Numbered from the stretch's first letter, positions 24,425 through 32,302 are shown. The stretch is DNA of 64,000 nt from Brachybacterium massiliense (GCF_900184245.1 NZ_FXXB01000006.1:310001-374000); one strand, 5' to 3'. The notes: generated from the sequence alone by a model not told the origin. Numbers and translations are program-made.

Positions 24425-24470
24425 GGTTGTTAGCTACGGCGACGCGGTGGAGTTCCGCTTCTCGAACTAA
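24421..24470 (+). repeat. ychF-end site 5
   Basis: CTGAGGTTGTTAGCTACG, then GCGACGCGGTGGAGTTCCGC encoding GDAVEFR and TTCTCGAACTAA in place of FNV-stop. The palindrome is lost on the left arm. The core GCGGTGGAGTTCCGCTTC is intact. It overlaps the end of the hydrolase gene. Confidence 0.75.
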
Positions 24471-24479
24471 ACCGCTGAG

Positions 24480-24850
24480 GTCGCCACTCGATTGAACGAT
24501 CGCGATCCGTCGTCGAGGTCCGGGAGCGGATCCAGAGGTACATCGGTGCGCTCCGGGACCTGCAGTATCGATTGCCACCCGTGAACGATGTCCTGCTGCA
24601 GGAGTACAGCGACTCCGAACCTCTGCTCGCCCTGTGCGATGTCGGGACTGCATTCCACGACAGCCTGGTCGCGCAAGGGCATTTCGCAGGCGTCCTGGTG
24701 CACGACGTCACGGCCGCAGACTTCCAGACACTCGCCCGAGACAATGCCCTGGTTCTCAAGCACGGCGGCAGGCCGCCTCGCGAAGACTACGATCGCCGAT
24801 CCGCGTTCGTCGTCGCCGGGATATGCACGTCGGTGTGTGCGTCGACCTGA
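24480..24850 (+). pseudogene. Unrecognised small gene, probably 5'-truncated
   Basis: One open frame runs from just after a TGA near 24476 to the stop at 24850. Only the part from GTG 24572 (92 residues) has a start codon, but the protein-like sequence already begins upstream (VVEVRERIQRYIGALRDLQY). The main portion reads LALCDVGTAFHDSLVAQGHF, AGVLVHDVTAADFQTLARDN and HGGRPPREDYDRRSAF. No family assigned. As the only content of a 0.4-kb cassette between sites 5 and 6, it is either a tiny gene or a remnant. Confidence 0.4.
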
Positions 24851-24880
24851 CCTCGAGGGCTCAGGCAGATAGCCATCCGT

Positions 24881-24914
24881 GCAGGCGTGTGGTGGTATTC
24901 CCCGTCAATGTGTG
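24881..24914 (+). repeat. ychF-end site 6 (degenerate)
   Basis: GGTGGTATTCCCCGTCAATG followed by TGTG aligns with GGTGGAGTTCCGCTTCAACGTGTG at about 19 of 24 positions. There is no palindrome. This is the most decayed copy that I still accept. Confidence 0.5.
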
Positions 24915-24950
24915 CTCGAACCGCAGTGCGGTCACGGGGAGCGAGGAGAC

Positions 24951-25349
24951 ATGAATCGTCTGGTCCACGCCAGGAGCGTGCTCGTTGCGGACGGCGTGGG
25001 GTGCGCAGTCGCCGCATCGGCCGTGCTGGGCAGTGATCTCCTCGCCTCATCCATCGACCGCTCGCTGGCGTCCCGCCCGATCGTAGGGGCCGCGCTGGGG
25101 GCCACGAGCGCGACGCTGCTGGCCGGCGCGGTGCGCTGCCGCGACAGTGACCTCGCTCTCTCGGCGGCCCTCAACGTCGGCTGGGTCGGAATCTGTCTCG
25201 TGGCGCTGTCACGACGGCCATCCCGGCTGGGCGTCGCGCTGATCGCGGCGACGGCAGTCTTCGACAGCGTCGCTACCACTGCCCAATGGCATCTCCGGGC
25301 CACGACGGAGGCTCCAGAGCGTTCCGACTGCTCCGGGAATCGCTCGTGA
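24951..25349 (+). CDS. Small membrane protein
   Basis: The 132 residues start at ATG 24951 with GAGGAG 3-8 nt upstream. There are four hydrophobic segments (VADGVGCAVAASAVLGSDLL, IVGAALGATSATLLAGAVR, LALSAALNVGWVGICLVAL, LGVALIAATAVFDSVATTA). No family recognised; the four-helix pattern resembles small SPW-repeat or DoxX-like proteins, but no motif confirms this. It is the first gene after site 6, read in the same direction as the site. Confidence 0.6.
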   Translation: MNRLVHARSVLVADGVGCAVAASAVLGSDLLASSIDRSLASRPIVGAALGATSATLLAGAVRCRDSDLALSAALNVGWVGICLVALSRRPSRLGVALIAATAVFDSVATTAQWHLRATTEAPERSDCSGNRS

Positions 25350-25392
25350 TGATGACCCAGGCGGGCTCGTCGGAGCTGTGTGGTGATGCTGG

Positions 25393-25752
25393 TCAGACGG
25401 AGATGGCGAAGCCGTCGTCGCCGAACAGCACGCCGTCGGTCTCGAGCCGCTTCCTCGCCTCCGTATAGACGACGCCACGATTCTTCGGACCGTCCGCGAC
25501 CAGGCGAAGGAGCGTCTCGCGGGAGACGTTCCGATGCTGCACCACCGTGACCTGGACGCCCCAGAACCGGTCGGAGGCAAACTTGTCGAGCACGAAGGCT
25601 GTTGCCGACGGGTTCCCTGCGGCGGCATCCCGGATTCCCTGATGGGGATCGGAGAAGAACGGCTCGAAATCCGCTTCTTCCACTGCCGCGCGAGCACGAG
25701 CGTACCGACGCTGCTCATCGGCCTTCTCCTCGGCAGTCTTCTTCCGTGCCAT
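25393..25752 (-). CDS. Small LRV/HEAT-like helical repeat protein
   Basis: The product has 119 residues. It starts with a highly charged helix (KKTAEEKADEQRRYARARAA) and continues with helical repeats FFSDPHQGIRDAAAGNPSAT, VTVVQHRNVSRETLLRLVAD and NRGVVYTEARKRLETDG, which look like variant leucine-rich or HEAT-type repeats. It is cytoplasmic, probably a protein-interaction module, function unknown. It converges with the membrane protein and ends the small cassette before site 7. Confidence 0.6.
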   Translation of the reverse strand: MARKKTAEEKADEQRRYARARAAVEEADFEPFFSDPHQGIRDAAAGNPSATAFVLDKFASDRFWGVQVTVVQHRNVSRETLLRLVADGPKNRGVVYTEARKRLETDGVLFGDDGFAISV

Positions 25753-25774
25753 GTCTGGAAGCTCTCATCTCGTC

Positions 25775-25822
25775 ACTCAGGTCGTCGACCGTGCATCGGT
25801 GGAGCTGCGGTTCGACGTGTGA
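25775..25822 (+). repeat. ychF-end site 7 (diverged)
   Basis: CTCAGGTCGTCGACCGTGC, then ATCGGTGGAGCTGCGGTTCG and ACGTGTGA, encoding VELRFDV-stop in the frame that gives VEFRFNV in site 1. A weak hairpin related to the one behind site 2 follows at 25842-25872. Confidence 0.7.
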
Positions 25823-25938
25823 CCCGAGCATACCTGTCGGCGCCCCGTCGATCGTCGTGATCGGCGGTGGCTCGACCGCCCGGCCCGGAGCGGAACACCT
25901 CGATGCAGGCCGAAGTGTTCCGCACCAGCCGACGTGAC

Positions 25939-26266
25939 ATGGCTGAGCACGAGAACGCCACGACGATCACCTGGTCCGGCAGCACTGGCGGTGGATACCG
26001 GTCCTTCTCCCGCGAGCACACGGCCTCGCTCGCTCGATCGGAGAACCTGACGATGAGTGCTGAGGCGGCATCCCGAGGCGAAGTGCACCTCACCAACCCG
26101 GAGCAGCTCGTGGTCGTGTCTGCGAGTTCATGCCAGTCATCCATGTGCGCCGGGCGGAACCGGATGCGGTCGAGACCTTGGGTCACCAGGCCCATGAGCG
26201 CTGCTGCATCGCGAACTCCCTCCAGAGCGAGATGCACCTGATCCCCACGATCGAGGTGGTCCCGTG
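25939..26266 (+). pseudogene. Second OsmC-family gene, internally deleted
   Basis: EHENATTITWSGSTGGGYRS, then EVHLTNPEQLVVVSASSC match the OsmC at 14516. After SSCQ about 50 residues are missing, and the frame resumes out of phase as HVRRAEPDAVETLGHQAHER and IANSLQSEMHLIPTIEVVP. The second Cys region survives (ERCCIANSL). Promoter-proximal sequence and the preceding site and hairpin are also homologous to the first copy. It is inactive. Confidence 0.75.
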
Positions 26267-26443
26267 TGCGACGTCTGCGTCCGGGACGTCTGGACAGCCC
26301 AGGCACCGGCCGACCTCGCCTCGGACCTGGGGGCGGCGGGCATCGGCCTCGAAGGAGGCGGGGCGTGGGAAGGTGTTGCGCACGACCTCGTGGGCAACGG
26401 CCCTGCGCGCGGGGACGTGGCGGTGCTCCGGTTCACCGTCTGA
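26264..26443 (+). pseudogene. Second ACT-like gene, truncated
   Basis: GTG 26264 overlaps the OsmC stop exactly as in the first pair. DLGAAGIGLEGGGAWEGVAH matches QAGIGLEGGGMWEGVARYLV of the first copy. The frame ends after 59 residues instead of 119, with only a scrap (VAVLRFTV) of the second half. It is the remnant of a duplicated OsmC-ACT cassette. Confidence 0.7.
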
Positions 26444-26720
26444 ATCCCAGGCCAGAGGACGCATCATGCGTCCTGCGCGCAGGAACAGTGACTCTTGGAT
26501 CCGTGCGGACGATCTAGATGCGCCCTGCGTCGAAAGTGCCACGGGGTGAGCGGCTGCATCCCCCTCCCGAGGACGACGCTCGGTGACCGCTTCTCCGGAG
26601 GGCCCGAAGCGCTGAGCGCATCGAGAGCGGGCAGCACTGCGGAGGCGGTGTCCCTGCGATGACGGTCGCGGACCTCGCCTATGCCGGAAAAATGAGAGTG
26701 GGGGATGACGTCTCCGCTGT
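26444..26720. other. Gene-free stretch upstream of the attenuator
   Basis: No supported gene. Contains the region leading to the TAGGGT promoter hexamer of the leader peptide; nothing else of note was seen. Confidence 0.4.
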
Positions 26721-26733
26721 TAGGGTCAGTCGT

Positions 26734-26790
26734 ATGTCAGCCTCTTCGTGCTCCGCCGCCTGCGCGGCAGTGACCAGGACGTCCCGCTAG
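26734..26790 (+). CDS. Leader peptide of the MFS exporter (18 residues)
   Basis: ATG 26734 to TAG 26790 encodes MSASSCSAACAAVTRTSR. TAGGGT (26721-26726) is 7 nt upstream of the ATG, so the leader is probably translated from a leaderless mRNA. Its last four codons and stop form the left arm and loop of a perfect 12-bp hairpin. A ribosome pausing on the leader would keep the hairpin from forming. This is the arrangement of translation- or transcription-attenuation control of drug-resistance genes. Codon content rich in Ser, Ala and Cys does not itself name an inducer. Confidence 0.6.
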   Translation: MSASSCSAACAAVTRTSR

Positions 26791-26804
26791 CGGCGGGACG
26801 TCCT
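26776..26804 (+). promoter_or_regulatory. Attenuator hairpin overlapping the leader stop
   Basis: AGGACGTCCCGC, the 5-nt loop TAGCG (containing the leader stop) and GCGGGACGTCCT form a perfect 12-bp stem, 99 nt before the MFS start. Without a U-tract it could act as terminator or translational block. Confidence 0.7.
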
Positions 26805-26903
26805 CCTCACACCACTCACCACCGAGAACGTCCAGTCGCTTCGTGACCCATCCGGAGCGGCCCTTCGTGCTGCTCGAAACTCCTCAGAGCGACGGAGCAA
26901 TAG

Positions 26904-28325
26904 GTGCTTTCCTTCATTTCCTCTTCTTCCCGCAGGCTCAGTCCCGTGCCTGTTCGCGGATGGCTCGTGCTGTGCGCGATGTCCATGCTGCAGTTCTTCA
27001 TCGCCGTCGATGTGACCGTGGTCAACATCGCCCTGCCCTCGATCGGCTCGGACTTCGGCGTCGAGGGTCACTCGCTGACCTGGGTCGTGGTCGGCTACAC
27101 GATCACCGGCGGCGCGTTGCTGATGCTCGGCGGCAGGCTCGGCGACCTTCTCGGCCGCCGCCGCCGCACGCTCCTGATCGGCACCACACTTTTTGGGGCC
27201 GCATCCCTGCTGGCGGGCCTGGCCCCGTCGTACCCCGTCCTGGTCACCGCTCGCCTGCTCCAAGGCGCAGGCGAAGCTGTTGCGCTGCCCGCGGCGATGG
27301 CGACCATCGTGCTGTTGTTCCCCGAGGGGCCGGAGCGATCGCGCGCCCTCAGCGTGTGGGCCGCGGTCGCCAGCTGCGGCCTGGTGCTGGGGTTCGCCCT
27401 CTCAGGGATCATCACCGCTCATCTGGGGTGGCGTTGGATCTTCCTGATCTCGGTGCCGTTCATCGTGATCGTGATCGTGGCGGCGCTCGTGCTGATTCCG
27501 GCGGACCGGCCCGCGACCCGTGAGCCGGTACGTCTGGACCTGCCGGGGGCGCTCCTGCTGGCGGCGTGCCCGCTGCTGTTCGTCTTCGCCGCGATCGAGG
27601 CCGGCGAACCGGGCACTGATCCGTGGGTGAGCGTCGCCGCATTGGCCGGCGCGGTGCTGGCCGGCGCGTGGTTCGTGCGTGTGGAATCGAAGTCGCCGAA
27701 CCCGCTGGTCCCGTTGGCCTTCTTCGCGGACCGGGCCCGGGTCCGGGCGAACCTGACGACGATGCTGCTCAGCGGCGCGTTGTCGACGTCGTTCCTGCTC
27801 TTCACCTTCTACCTGCAGGACAGGCTCGGGATCGGGCCGTTGGGGGCGGGCCTGACGATGCTGCCGCTGGCCGCGGCGCTGATCCTGGCCTCGGTGCTCG
27901 TGCCCCGACTGCTGGGACGCTGGGGCGCACGTGCATGCGTGCTGGTCGGGCTCGCAGCCGCAGCGGGCGCCATGGCAGTGGTCGCACTCGTGGCTCTCCA
28001 GGGTGGCGGCGCGGCGTGGTTGCTCCCGGCGATGCTGCTGATCGCCGCGGGCATGGGCTTCGGGATCGTGGGGCTGCAGTACATCGCGGTCAGCGGCACC
28101 ACCGAGGAGGACGCCGGGATCGCCTCAGGAGTCCAGCGTGCCGCGGACCAGCTCGGGGGCGCGGCCGGTGTGGCCGTGTACGTCGGTCTCGGGTTCGCCC
28201 CGGCGTTGCACGGCGGAGACCCGTTCGTGGTCGCTGGGGTTCTCGCTGTGATCGGGCTGATGGTCGGTGCAGGGATCATCTCCCGTTCGCCGTCCGCCAC
28301 TGCCGGAAAGCCGGAGGTCGCGTAG
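26904..28325 (+). CDS. MFS drug exporter, DHA2 (14-TM) family
   Basis: The 473 residues run from GTG 26904 (GGAG 6 nt upstream; GTG 26946 is an alternative). LVLCAMSMLQFFIAVDVTVV then NIALPSIGSDFG is the TM1 motif of EmrB/QacA-type exporters. GGRLGDLLGRRRRTLLIGT is motif A, and LVTARLLQGAGEAVALPAAM with GLVLGFALSGIITAHLGWRW contains motif C. About 14 membrane segments. It exports hydrophobic drugs in exchange for protons. The upstream leader peptide/hairpin suggests induction by a ribosome-targeting compound. Confidence 0.88.
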   Translation: MLSFISSSSRRLSPVPVRGWLVLCAMSMLQFFIAVDVTVVNIALPSIGSDFGVEGHSLTWVVVGYTITGGALLMLGGRLGDLLGRRRRTLLIGTTLFGAASLLAGLAPSYPVLVTARLLQGAGEAVALPAAMATIVLLFPEGPERSRALSVWAAVASCGLVLGFALSGIITAHLGWRWIFLISVPFIVIVIVAALVLIPADRPATREPVRLDLPGALLLAACPLLFVFAAIEAGEPGTDPWVSVAALAGAVLAGAWFVRVESKSPNPLVPLAFFADRARVRANLTTMLLSGALSTSFLLFTFYLQDRLGIGPLGAGLTMLPLAAALILASVLVPRLLGRWGARACVLVGLAAAAGAMAVVALVALQGGGAAWLLPAMLLIAAGMGFGIVGLQYIAVSGTTEEDAGIASGVQRAADQLGGAAGVAVYVGLGFAPALHGGDPFVVAGVLAVIGLMVGAGIISRSPSATAGKPEVA

Positions 28326-28535
28326 CAGGACAGGTTGCCGCGCCGCGCCCATGGCTGCGGCGCGGCAGCCACGAGCCTTTGCGTCGCCGACGACGATCTG
28401 GAGACCACGTGCCCACTCTTCACACGATCATCGTCGGTCATCCGGCCGGTCTGTAGGGGTGTGCGGACGTCTGGGTCGCGGTGGCCGGCGAGGCGAGCAT
28501 CCGTGGGCAGGTCACACTGGAAACCAGGCCGTAGG

Positions 28536-28567
28536 TCAGGTCATGTTGACACCTGATCGCGCATCAG
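28536..28567. promoter_or_regulatory. Two overlapping palindromes before the BCCT gene
   Basis: TCAGGT-N9-ACCTGA (28536-28556) and CTGAT-cgcgc-ATCAG (28553-28567) lie at the point where the BCCT reading frame loses its 5' end. They may be an operator or a recombination scar. Confidence 0.35.
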
Positions 28568-30046
28568 TCCCCTTCACTAGGACTGTCGATCGCGTTCGTC
28601 ACGTTCGGCCTGGTCTTCCCGGCCGTGCTCATAGACTCCCTCGCAGCGATCCGCGAGGCCGTGGTCGGGACCCTCGGCCCCGTCTATCCGGTGACTGTCT
28701 CGCAGCTGCTCGTGTTCGTCGTCGTGCTCGCGCTGGTGCCGGTCGGGCGAAAGCGGCTTGGCGGCCCCGACGCGAAGCCGGAGTTCGGCGCCATCTCCTG
28801 GGTCGCGATGCTCATGAGTGCCGGGGTCGGGCTCAGCTTCCTGTTCTGGGGTGAGGCCGAGCCCCTCATCCATCTCGCCGCACCGCCGTACGGCGCGACT
28901 GATCCCGGGTCTGAGGAAGCTGCCCGCGCCGGAATGCGGTATTCGTACCTGTTCTGGGGACCGCACGCGTGGGGAATCTTCGCCGTCGTCGCGATCGCGA
29001 TCGGCTACGCAGCCTTCAACCGGGGCAGCGGCATGCTCGTGAGCGCCGCGCTGCGCCCGCTGCTCGGGCGCCTCGTCGACGGATGGCTGGGGAACGTCAT
29101 CGACACGCTCGCAGTGCTCGCGATCCTGTTCGGCGTCGCCACCTCACTCGGGCTCGGCACCGGTGAGCTCAATGCCGGCCTCGCCGACCAGTTCGGCATT
29201 GCTGACTCGTACGGTGTGAAGATCACGATCATCGTGGCCCTGATGACGTTCGCGACGATCTCGGCGATGACCGGGCTGGGGCGTGGGATCCGTATTCTCA
29301 GCCTCGCGAACGTCGCCGTCTGCGGCCTGCTCCTCGCGTACGCGTTCGTCACCGGCCCCACGGCGTCGATCCTGTCCACGCTCGGCACGGGCGTGGCGGA
29401 CTACGTGCGCGCCTTCGTGCCGATGAGCCTCGCGAGCGAGGGTGCGACAGGCGATGCGTGGACGGGGGAGTGGATCCCCTTCTTCTGGGCGTGGTGGATC
29501 GGGTGGGCGCCGTTCGTGGGGGCGTTCATCGCGCGAATATCTCGCGGTCGCACGATTCGCAGTGTCGTCGTCGCTGTCGTGCTCGTGCCGAGCCTTGTGA
29601 GCGTCGTGTGGTTCTCGGTCTTCGGCGGGACATCGCTCGGGCGCGAGCTCAGTGGCGCCGTGTCAGTGTCCGGCGTGGCCGCTGAGGCCGAATCCGTTGC
29701 CACCTTCGCTGTGTTCGACACCCTGCCGCTGACCGGGCTCGCGCTCGTGATTCTCGTGCCGATGCTGGCTCTGCTGTTCATCACCTCCGCAGACTCGGCG
29801 TCGTTCATGCTCGGCAGCGCGACGACGGGCGGCAGCTTGAAGCCGCCGCGTCCGGTGCGGATGATGTGGTCGTTCGCGGCGGCCTTCGCAGCCGTCCTGC
29901 TCCTCAGCGGGGGCTCGGACAGTCTTCGCGACGCGGCAGTCATCGCTGCCGCGCCTTTCACGGTCATCCTCGTCGGCCTCTGCCTCTCGCTCGTCCCCAT
30001 GCTGTGGCGGGACCGCGCGGGGGCCGTGAGGAAGAGTTCTGGCTGA
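28559..30046 (+). CDS. BCCT-family betaine/choline transporter, probably 5'-truncated
   Basis: The family sequence is continuous from LSIAFVTFGLVFPAVLIDSL (TM1, about 28590) through PEFGAISWVAMLMSAGVGLS, FWGEAEPLIHLAAPPYG, WAWWIGWAPFVGAFIARISR and ALLFITSADSASFMLGSATT. These are the aromatic-cage TM8 and core helices of sodium- or proton-coupled betaine/choline/carnitine transporters. No ATG/GTG precedes TM1 in frame after the TGA near 28550; the first internal start is GTG 28625, inside TM1. The gene is shorter than usual (family 500-600) and its start was probably lost by a junction at ~28555. Activity is doubtful. Confidence 0.75.
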   Translation, partial: AHQSPSLGLSIAFVTFGLVFPAVLIDSLAAIREAVVGTLGPVYPVTVSQLLVFVVVLALVPVGRKRLGGPDAKPEFGAISWVAMLMSAGVGLSFLFWGEAEPLIHLAAPPYGATDPGSEEAARAGMRYSYLFWGPHAWGIFAVVAIAIGYAAFNRGSGMLVSAALRPLLGRLVDGWLGNVIDTLAVLAILFGVATSLGLGTGELNAGLADQFGIADSYGVKITIIVALMTFATISAMTGLGRGIRILSLANVAVCGLLLAYAFVTGPTASILSTLGTGVADYVRAFVPMSLASEGATGDAWTGEWIPFFWAWWIGWAPFVGAFIARISRGRTIRSVVVAVVLVPSLVSVVWFSVFGGTSLGRELSGAVSVSGVAAEAESVATFAVFDTLPLTGLALVILVPMLALLFITSADSASFMLGSATTGGSLKPPRPVRMMWSFAAAFAAVLLLSGGSDSLRDAAVIAAAPFTVILVGLCLSLVPMLWRDRAGAVRKSSG

Positions 30047-30191
30047 GCGGTTCGGTCCAGACGAAGTGGGTCGGGGGAGTCCGGCTCGACGAGCCAGGCG
30101 TTGGCAGCCACCGCGGCGCAATCCTCGGCCTCTGCACGGCGACCGCTGAGGGTCTCGACGTGCTGCCGAGGTTCGAGGACGTGAGTGACGG

Positions 30192-30241
30192 CAGATGGTT
30201 CTCCGTGAGGCGACGTGGGGGAGTTCCGCTTCAACGTGTGA
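30192..30241 (+). repeat. ychF-end site 8 (most distal)
   Basis: CAGATGGTTCTCCGTGAG then GCGACGTGGGGGAGTTCCGC and TTCAACGTGTGA. It encodes MVLRE, a one-base slip, then DVGEFRFNV-stop: a nearly complete YchF C-terminus, with no palindrome. It may be the original chromosomal ychF end displaced by all later insertions. Confidence 0.85.
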
Positions 30242-30311
30242 GCTCCGGCGTTACCGGGAGTCCTGACAGGGATGAAGTGAGGTGAACCCGGATCTCTGCT
30301 AAGAAGGACGT

Positions 30312-30467
30312 ATGGGTGCATGGGGCGTGGGGCCGTTCGACGACGAAGGCGCCGCTGATCTGATCGCCAGCATTCGTCACGACGACGATCTCGCTGTCTC
30401 GATCGGAGTCTCGCCGCACCGCATCGACGAGAGGGGAGCCTGCCCGTGGCGGTCGGACCAGCCGTGA
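30312..30467 (+). pseudogene. DUF4259-type protein, N-terminal fragment
   Basis: ATG 30312 opens MGAWGVGPFDDEGAADLIAS, the conserved start of DUF4259 proteins, which normally are about 130 residues. Here the frame stops after 51 residues. AAGGAC precedes the ATG. The start of the next gene (GTG 30446) lies inside it. Confidence 0.65.
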
Positions 30468-31723
30468 CAGTCGCGCAGCGATGGGAGACCCGCAGCTTCC
30501 TGCCCGTCCTCGTCGACGCCCTCTCCGGCGCCGAGGCGGACGAGGAGGTGCAGCGGTTGGTCGAGGCCTTCGGCGGCGAACCTGCCTCGGTCGCCGAGCA
30601 CTGCCTGGGGGAGCCTGTGAACCGGGTGCGGAAGCTACGGTTCTCCTCGGGCGGGGAGATCGTGCTGTACGACGGAGCGGTGGTCGGCGCGATCCTTCAC
30701 GTGGAGCCCACCGCCGGCTGTCCTGGCGTGGTCGACCTCGGTCAGTGGATCGCGGGGGCCACGAATGCTGCGACTCTGGATGAGCTCAAGGCGGCGCTCG
30801 AGCTCCCCGTTCGATTCGCCGGCTTCTCCTCCCCGTACGTCGCCGTGGGACACGGGTATGCCTGTTTCCGCTTCATCCGGCGAGACGGCAGCGGTGGGTG
30901 GAAGGAGCCGGGGAACCTGGCGAGAATCGTCGTCACGGGAAAGGCGCCTGGTCTCGCAATGCTCGACGGGGATGAGTGCCCGACATGCAGCGACCTGCTG
31001 GTGCGCGGTGAGCGTGGGGTCGACGTCGACGCCACCATCGGCCAGCTCGAGGCCGCCGTGTCGTCCCAGGCGATCGCGGAAGATGCTCACTGGGTGACGC
31101 TCGGCGACCTGACTGCGATCCATGCGTCCGGCCTGGTGGCTCGGGCCGAGAGTCAGCTGAGGTGCCGAACGTGCAGGCGCGTCATCTGTCTCACGCTGTA
31201 CCGCGACGGGCCAGCGACGTTCGGCTACCACGTTCGCGACGACGCGATGCTCAGACCGATGGAGCCGATCCCGCCGGTGGAGCAGTGGGGATCGGCCGAA
31301 CGCATCGCAATGGCTCAGGCAGCGATGCAGTACGTCGACCATGAGCCAGGATGCTGGTTCCTGGTCCGGCAGGGCGATGCCCTCTACTTCGACGCGCGCT
31401 ACTCCCTCGGCGTTGCTGACGATTCTGCGTTGATAGAGCTGAACGGGGAGGAGCGTGAGGGGTACCGCATCGGTGGGCGCTCGTACCTCGCGGAGCTCGC
31501 GAAGCGGATGCAGAGGAGGCCTGCTGGCCGAAGGGGATCGCCGTACTACTCGCGCGACCTGTCCCGGCGCGGAGGTGAGGCCGGCCGCGACTACCGTGGC
31601 GAGTTCAGCGCCGCGATCACCGACGACACCTGGCAGGCCGAGCAACGCGCCCGCCGCGCATTGTCGGCGACGTCATCCAGCGTCGAGCCGTCGGCGGCGG
31701 ACTGGCCCACGACACCGGACTGA
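30446..31723 (+). CDS. Hypothetical protein with two CxxC pairs, 425 residues
   Basis: I do not recognise the family. GTG 30446 has AGGGGAG about 7 nt upstream. The N-terminal half alternates strands and helices (LRFSSGGEIVLYDGAVVGAI, LPVRFAGFSSPYVAVGHGYA). CPTCSDLLVRGERG (about 172) and CRTCRRVICLTLYRDG (about 242) each carry CxxC and could bind one zinc. The second half contains WGSAERIAMAQAAMQYVDHE and GCWFLVRQGDALYFDARYSL. No membrane span or signal. Encoded immediately outside the last ychF-end site; it may be island or host. Confidence 0.55.
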   Translation: MAVGPAVTVAQRWETRSFLPVLVDALSGAEADEEVQRLVEAFGGEPASVAEHCLGEPVNRVRKLRFSSGGEIVLYDGAVVGAILHVEPTAGCPGVVDLGQWIAGATNAATLDELKAALELPVRFAGFSSPYVAVGHGYACFRFIRRDGSGGWKEPGNLARIVVTGKAPGLAMLDGDECPTCSDLLVRGERGVDVDATIGQLEAAVSSQAIAEDAHWVTLGDLTAIHASGLVARAESQLRCRTCRRVICLTLYRDGPATFGYHVRDDAMLRPMEPIPPVEQWGSAERIAMAQAAMQYVDHEPGCWFLVRQGDALYFDARYSLGVADDSALIELNGEEREGYRIGGRSYLAELAKRMQRRPAGRRGSPYYSRDLSRRGGEAGRDYRGEFSAAITDDTWQAEQRARRALSATSSSVEPSAADWPTTPD

Positions 31724-31846
31724 TCGCCCCCGGGGCCACAGGACATCCGCGCCGCTCGATCCCGCACGACCCACGACAGATGAACGACCGCTGAACTCTC
31801 CAGCGTCTCGCCGTGCGCGATGTCTCCTGCTCCGTACTGTTGGAGC

Positions 31847-32293
31847 ATGGACAGCGCGATCGGCCCGACGGGCAGCGCCCTGATCACCGTCACGGTCCTG
31901 CTGCTGGCGGCGATGATCCTGGTGTTCGCTGTGATCGCCCTGCACGGAAAGCCGGATCGGAACGTCGCCACGGCGGATCGGCAGGATCTGCGCAGTCTCC
32001 TCTGGACGTCGGAGGCGACGTGGGAGGCCGCGCATCGCGCGCACGCTCCCTGGCTGTTCGCGGCCTCGTCCGGCCTGTTCGCCGGAGGCGCGGTCATGAT
32101 CGTCTCGATGATCGCCCAGGGGCCGGGCGCGGCCGTCCCGATCGTCGTCGCCACGCTGTGCATCGCCCTGTTCTGGACGATCGCATGTTGCATCGCCGCA
32201 GGGATCGCCGGGCGTCTCGCCGCAAAGCGGGTCCTGCGGGAGCAGCCGGCGAGCGACTCGACGCAGCGGGCCTGGCTCGACCTGGATCGATAG
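31847..32293 (+). CDS. Small membrane protein, 148 residues
   Basis: ATG 31847 is preceded at 6 nt by TACTGT (leaderless). Membrane segments lie at about 9-32 (TGSALITVTVLLLAAMILVF), 70-90 (LFAASSGLFAGGAVMIVSMI) and 98-120 (IVVATLCIALFWTIACCIAA). No family recognised; the layout resembles SdpI-like or DUF-type proteins. It is followed 9 nt later by the next gene, which has its own leaderless promoter. Confidence 0.6.
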   Translation: MDSAIGPTGSALITVTVLLLAAMILVFAVIALHGKPDRNVATADRQDLRSLLWTSEATWEAAHRAHAPWLFAASSGLFAGGAVMIVSMIAQGPGAAVPIVVATLCIALFWTIACCIAAGIAGRLAAKRVLREQPASDSTQRAWLDLDR

Positions 32294-32302
32294 GCTGGAC
32301 CG

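Noticed and set aside
26264..26443. Second ACT gene as a functional small protein
   Set aside because: It ends at half the length of its paralogue and follows a deleted OsmC; treated as a pseudogene.
6459..30241. Classifying the array as a class-type integron
   Set aside because: No IntI gene and no attC folded sites with GTTRRRY cores were seen. The repeats are ychF gene ends, not attC.
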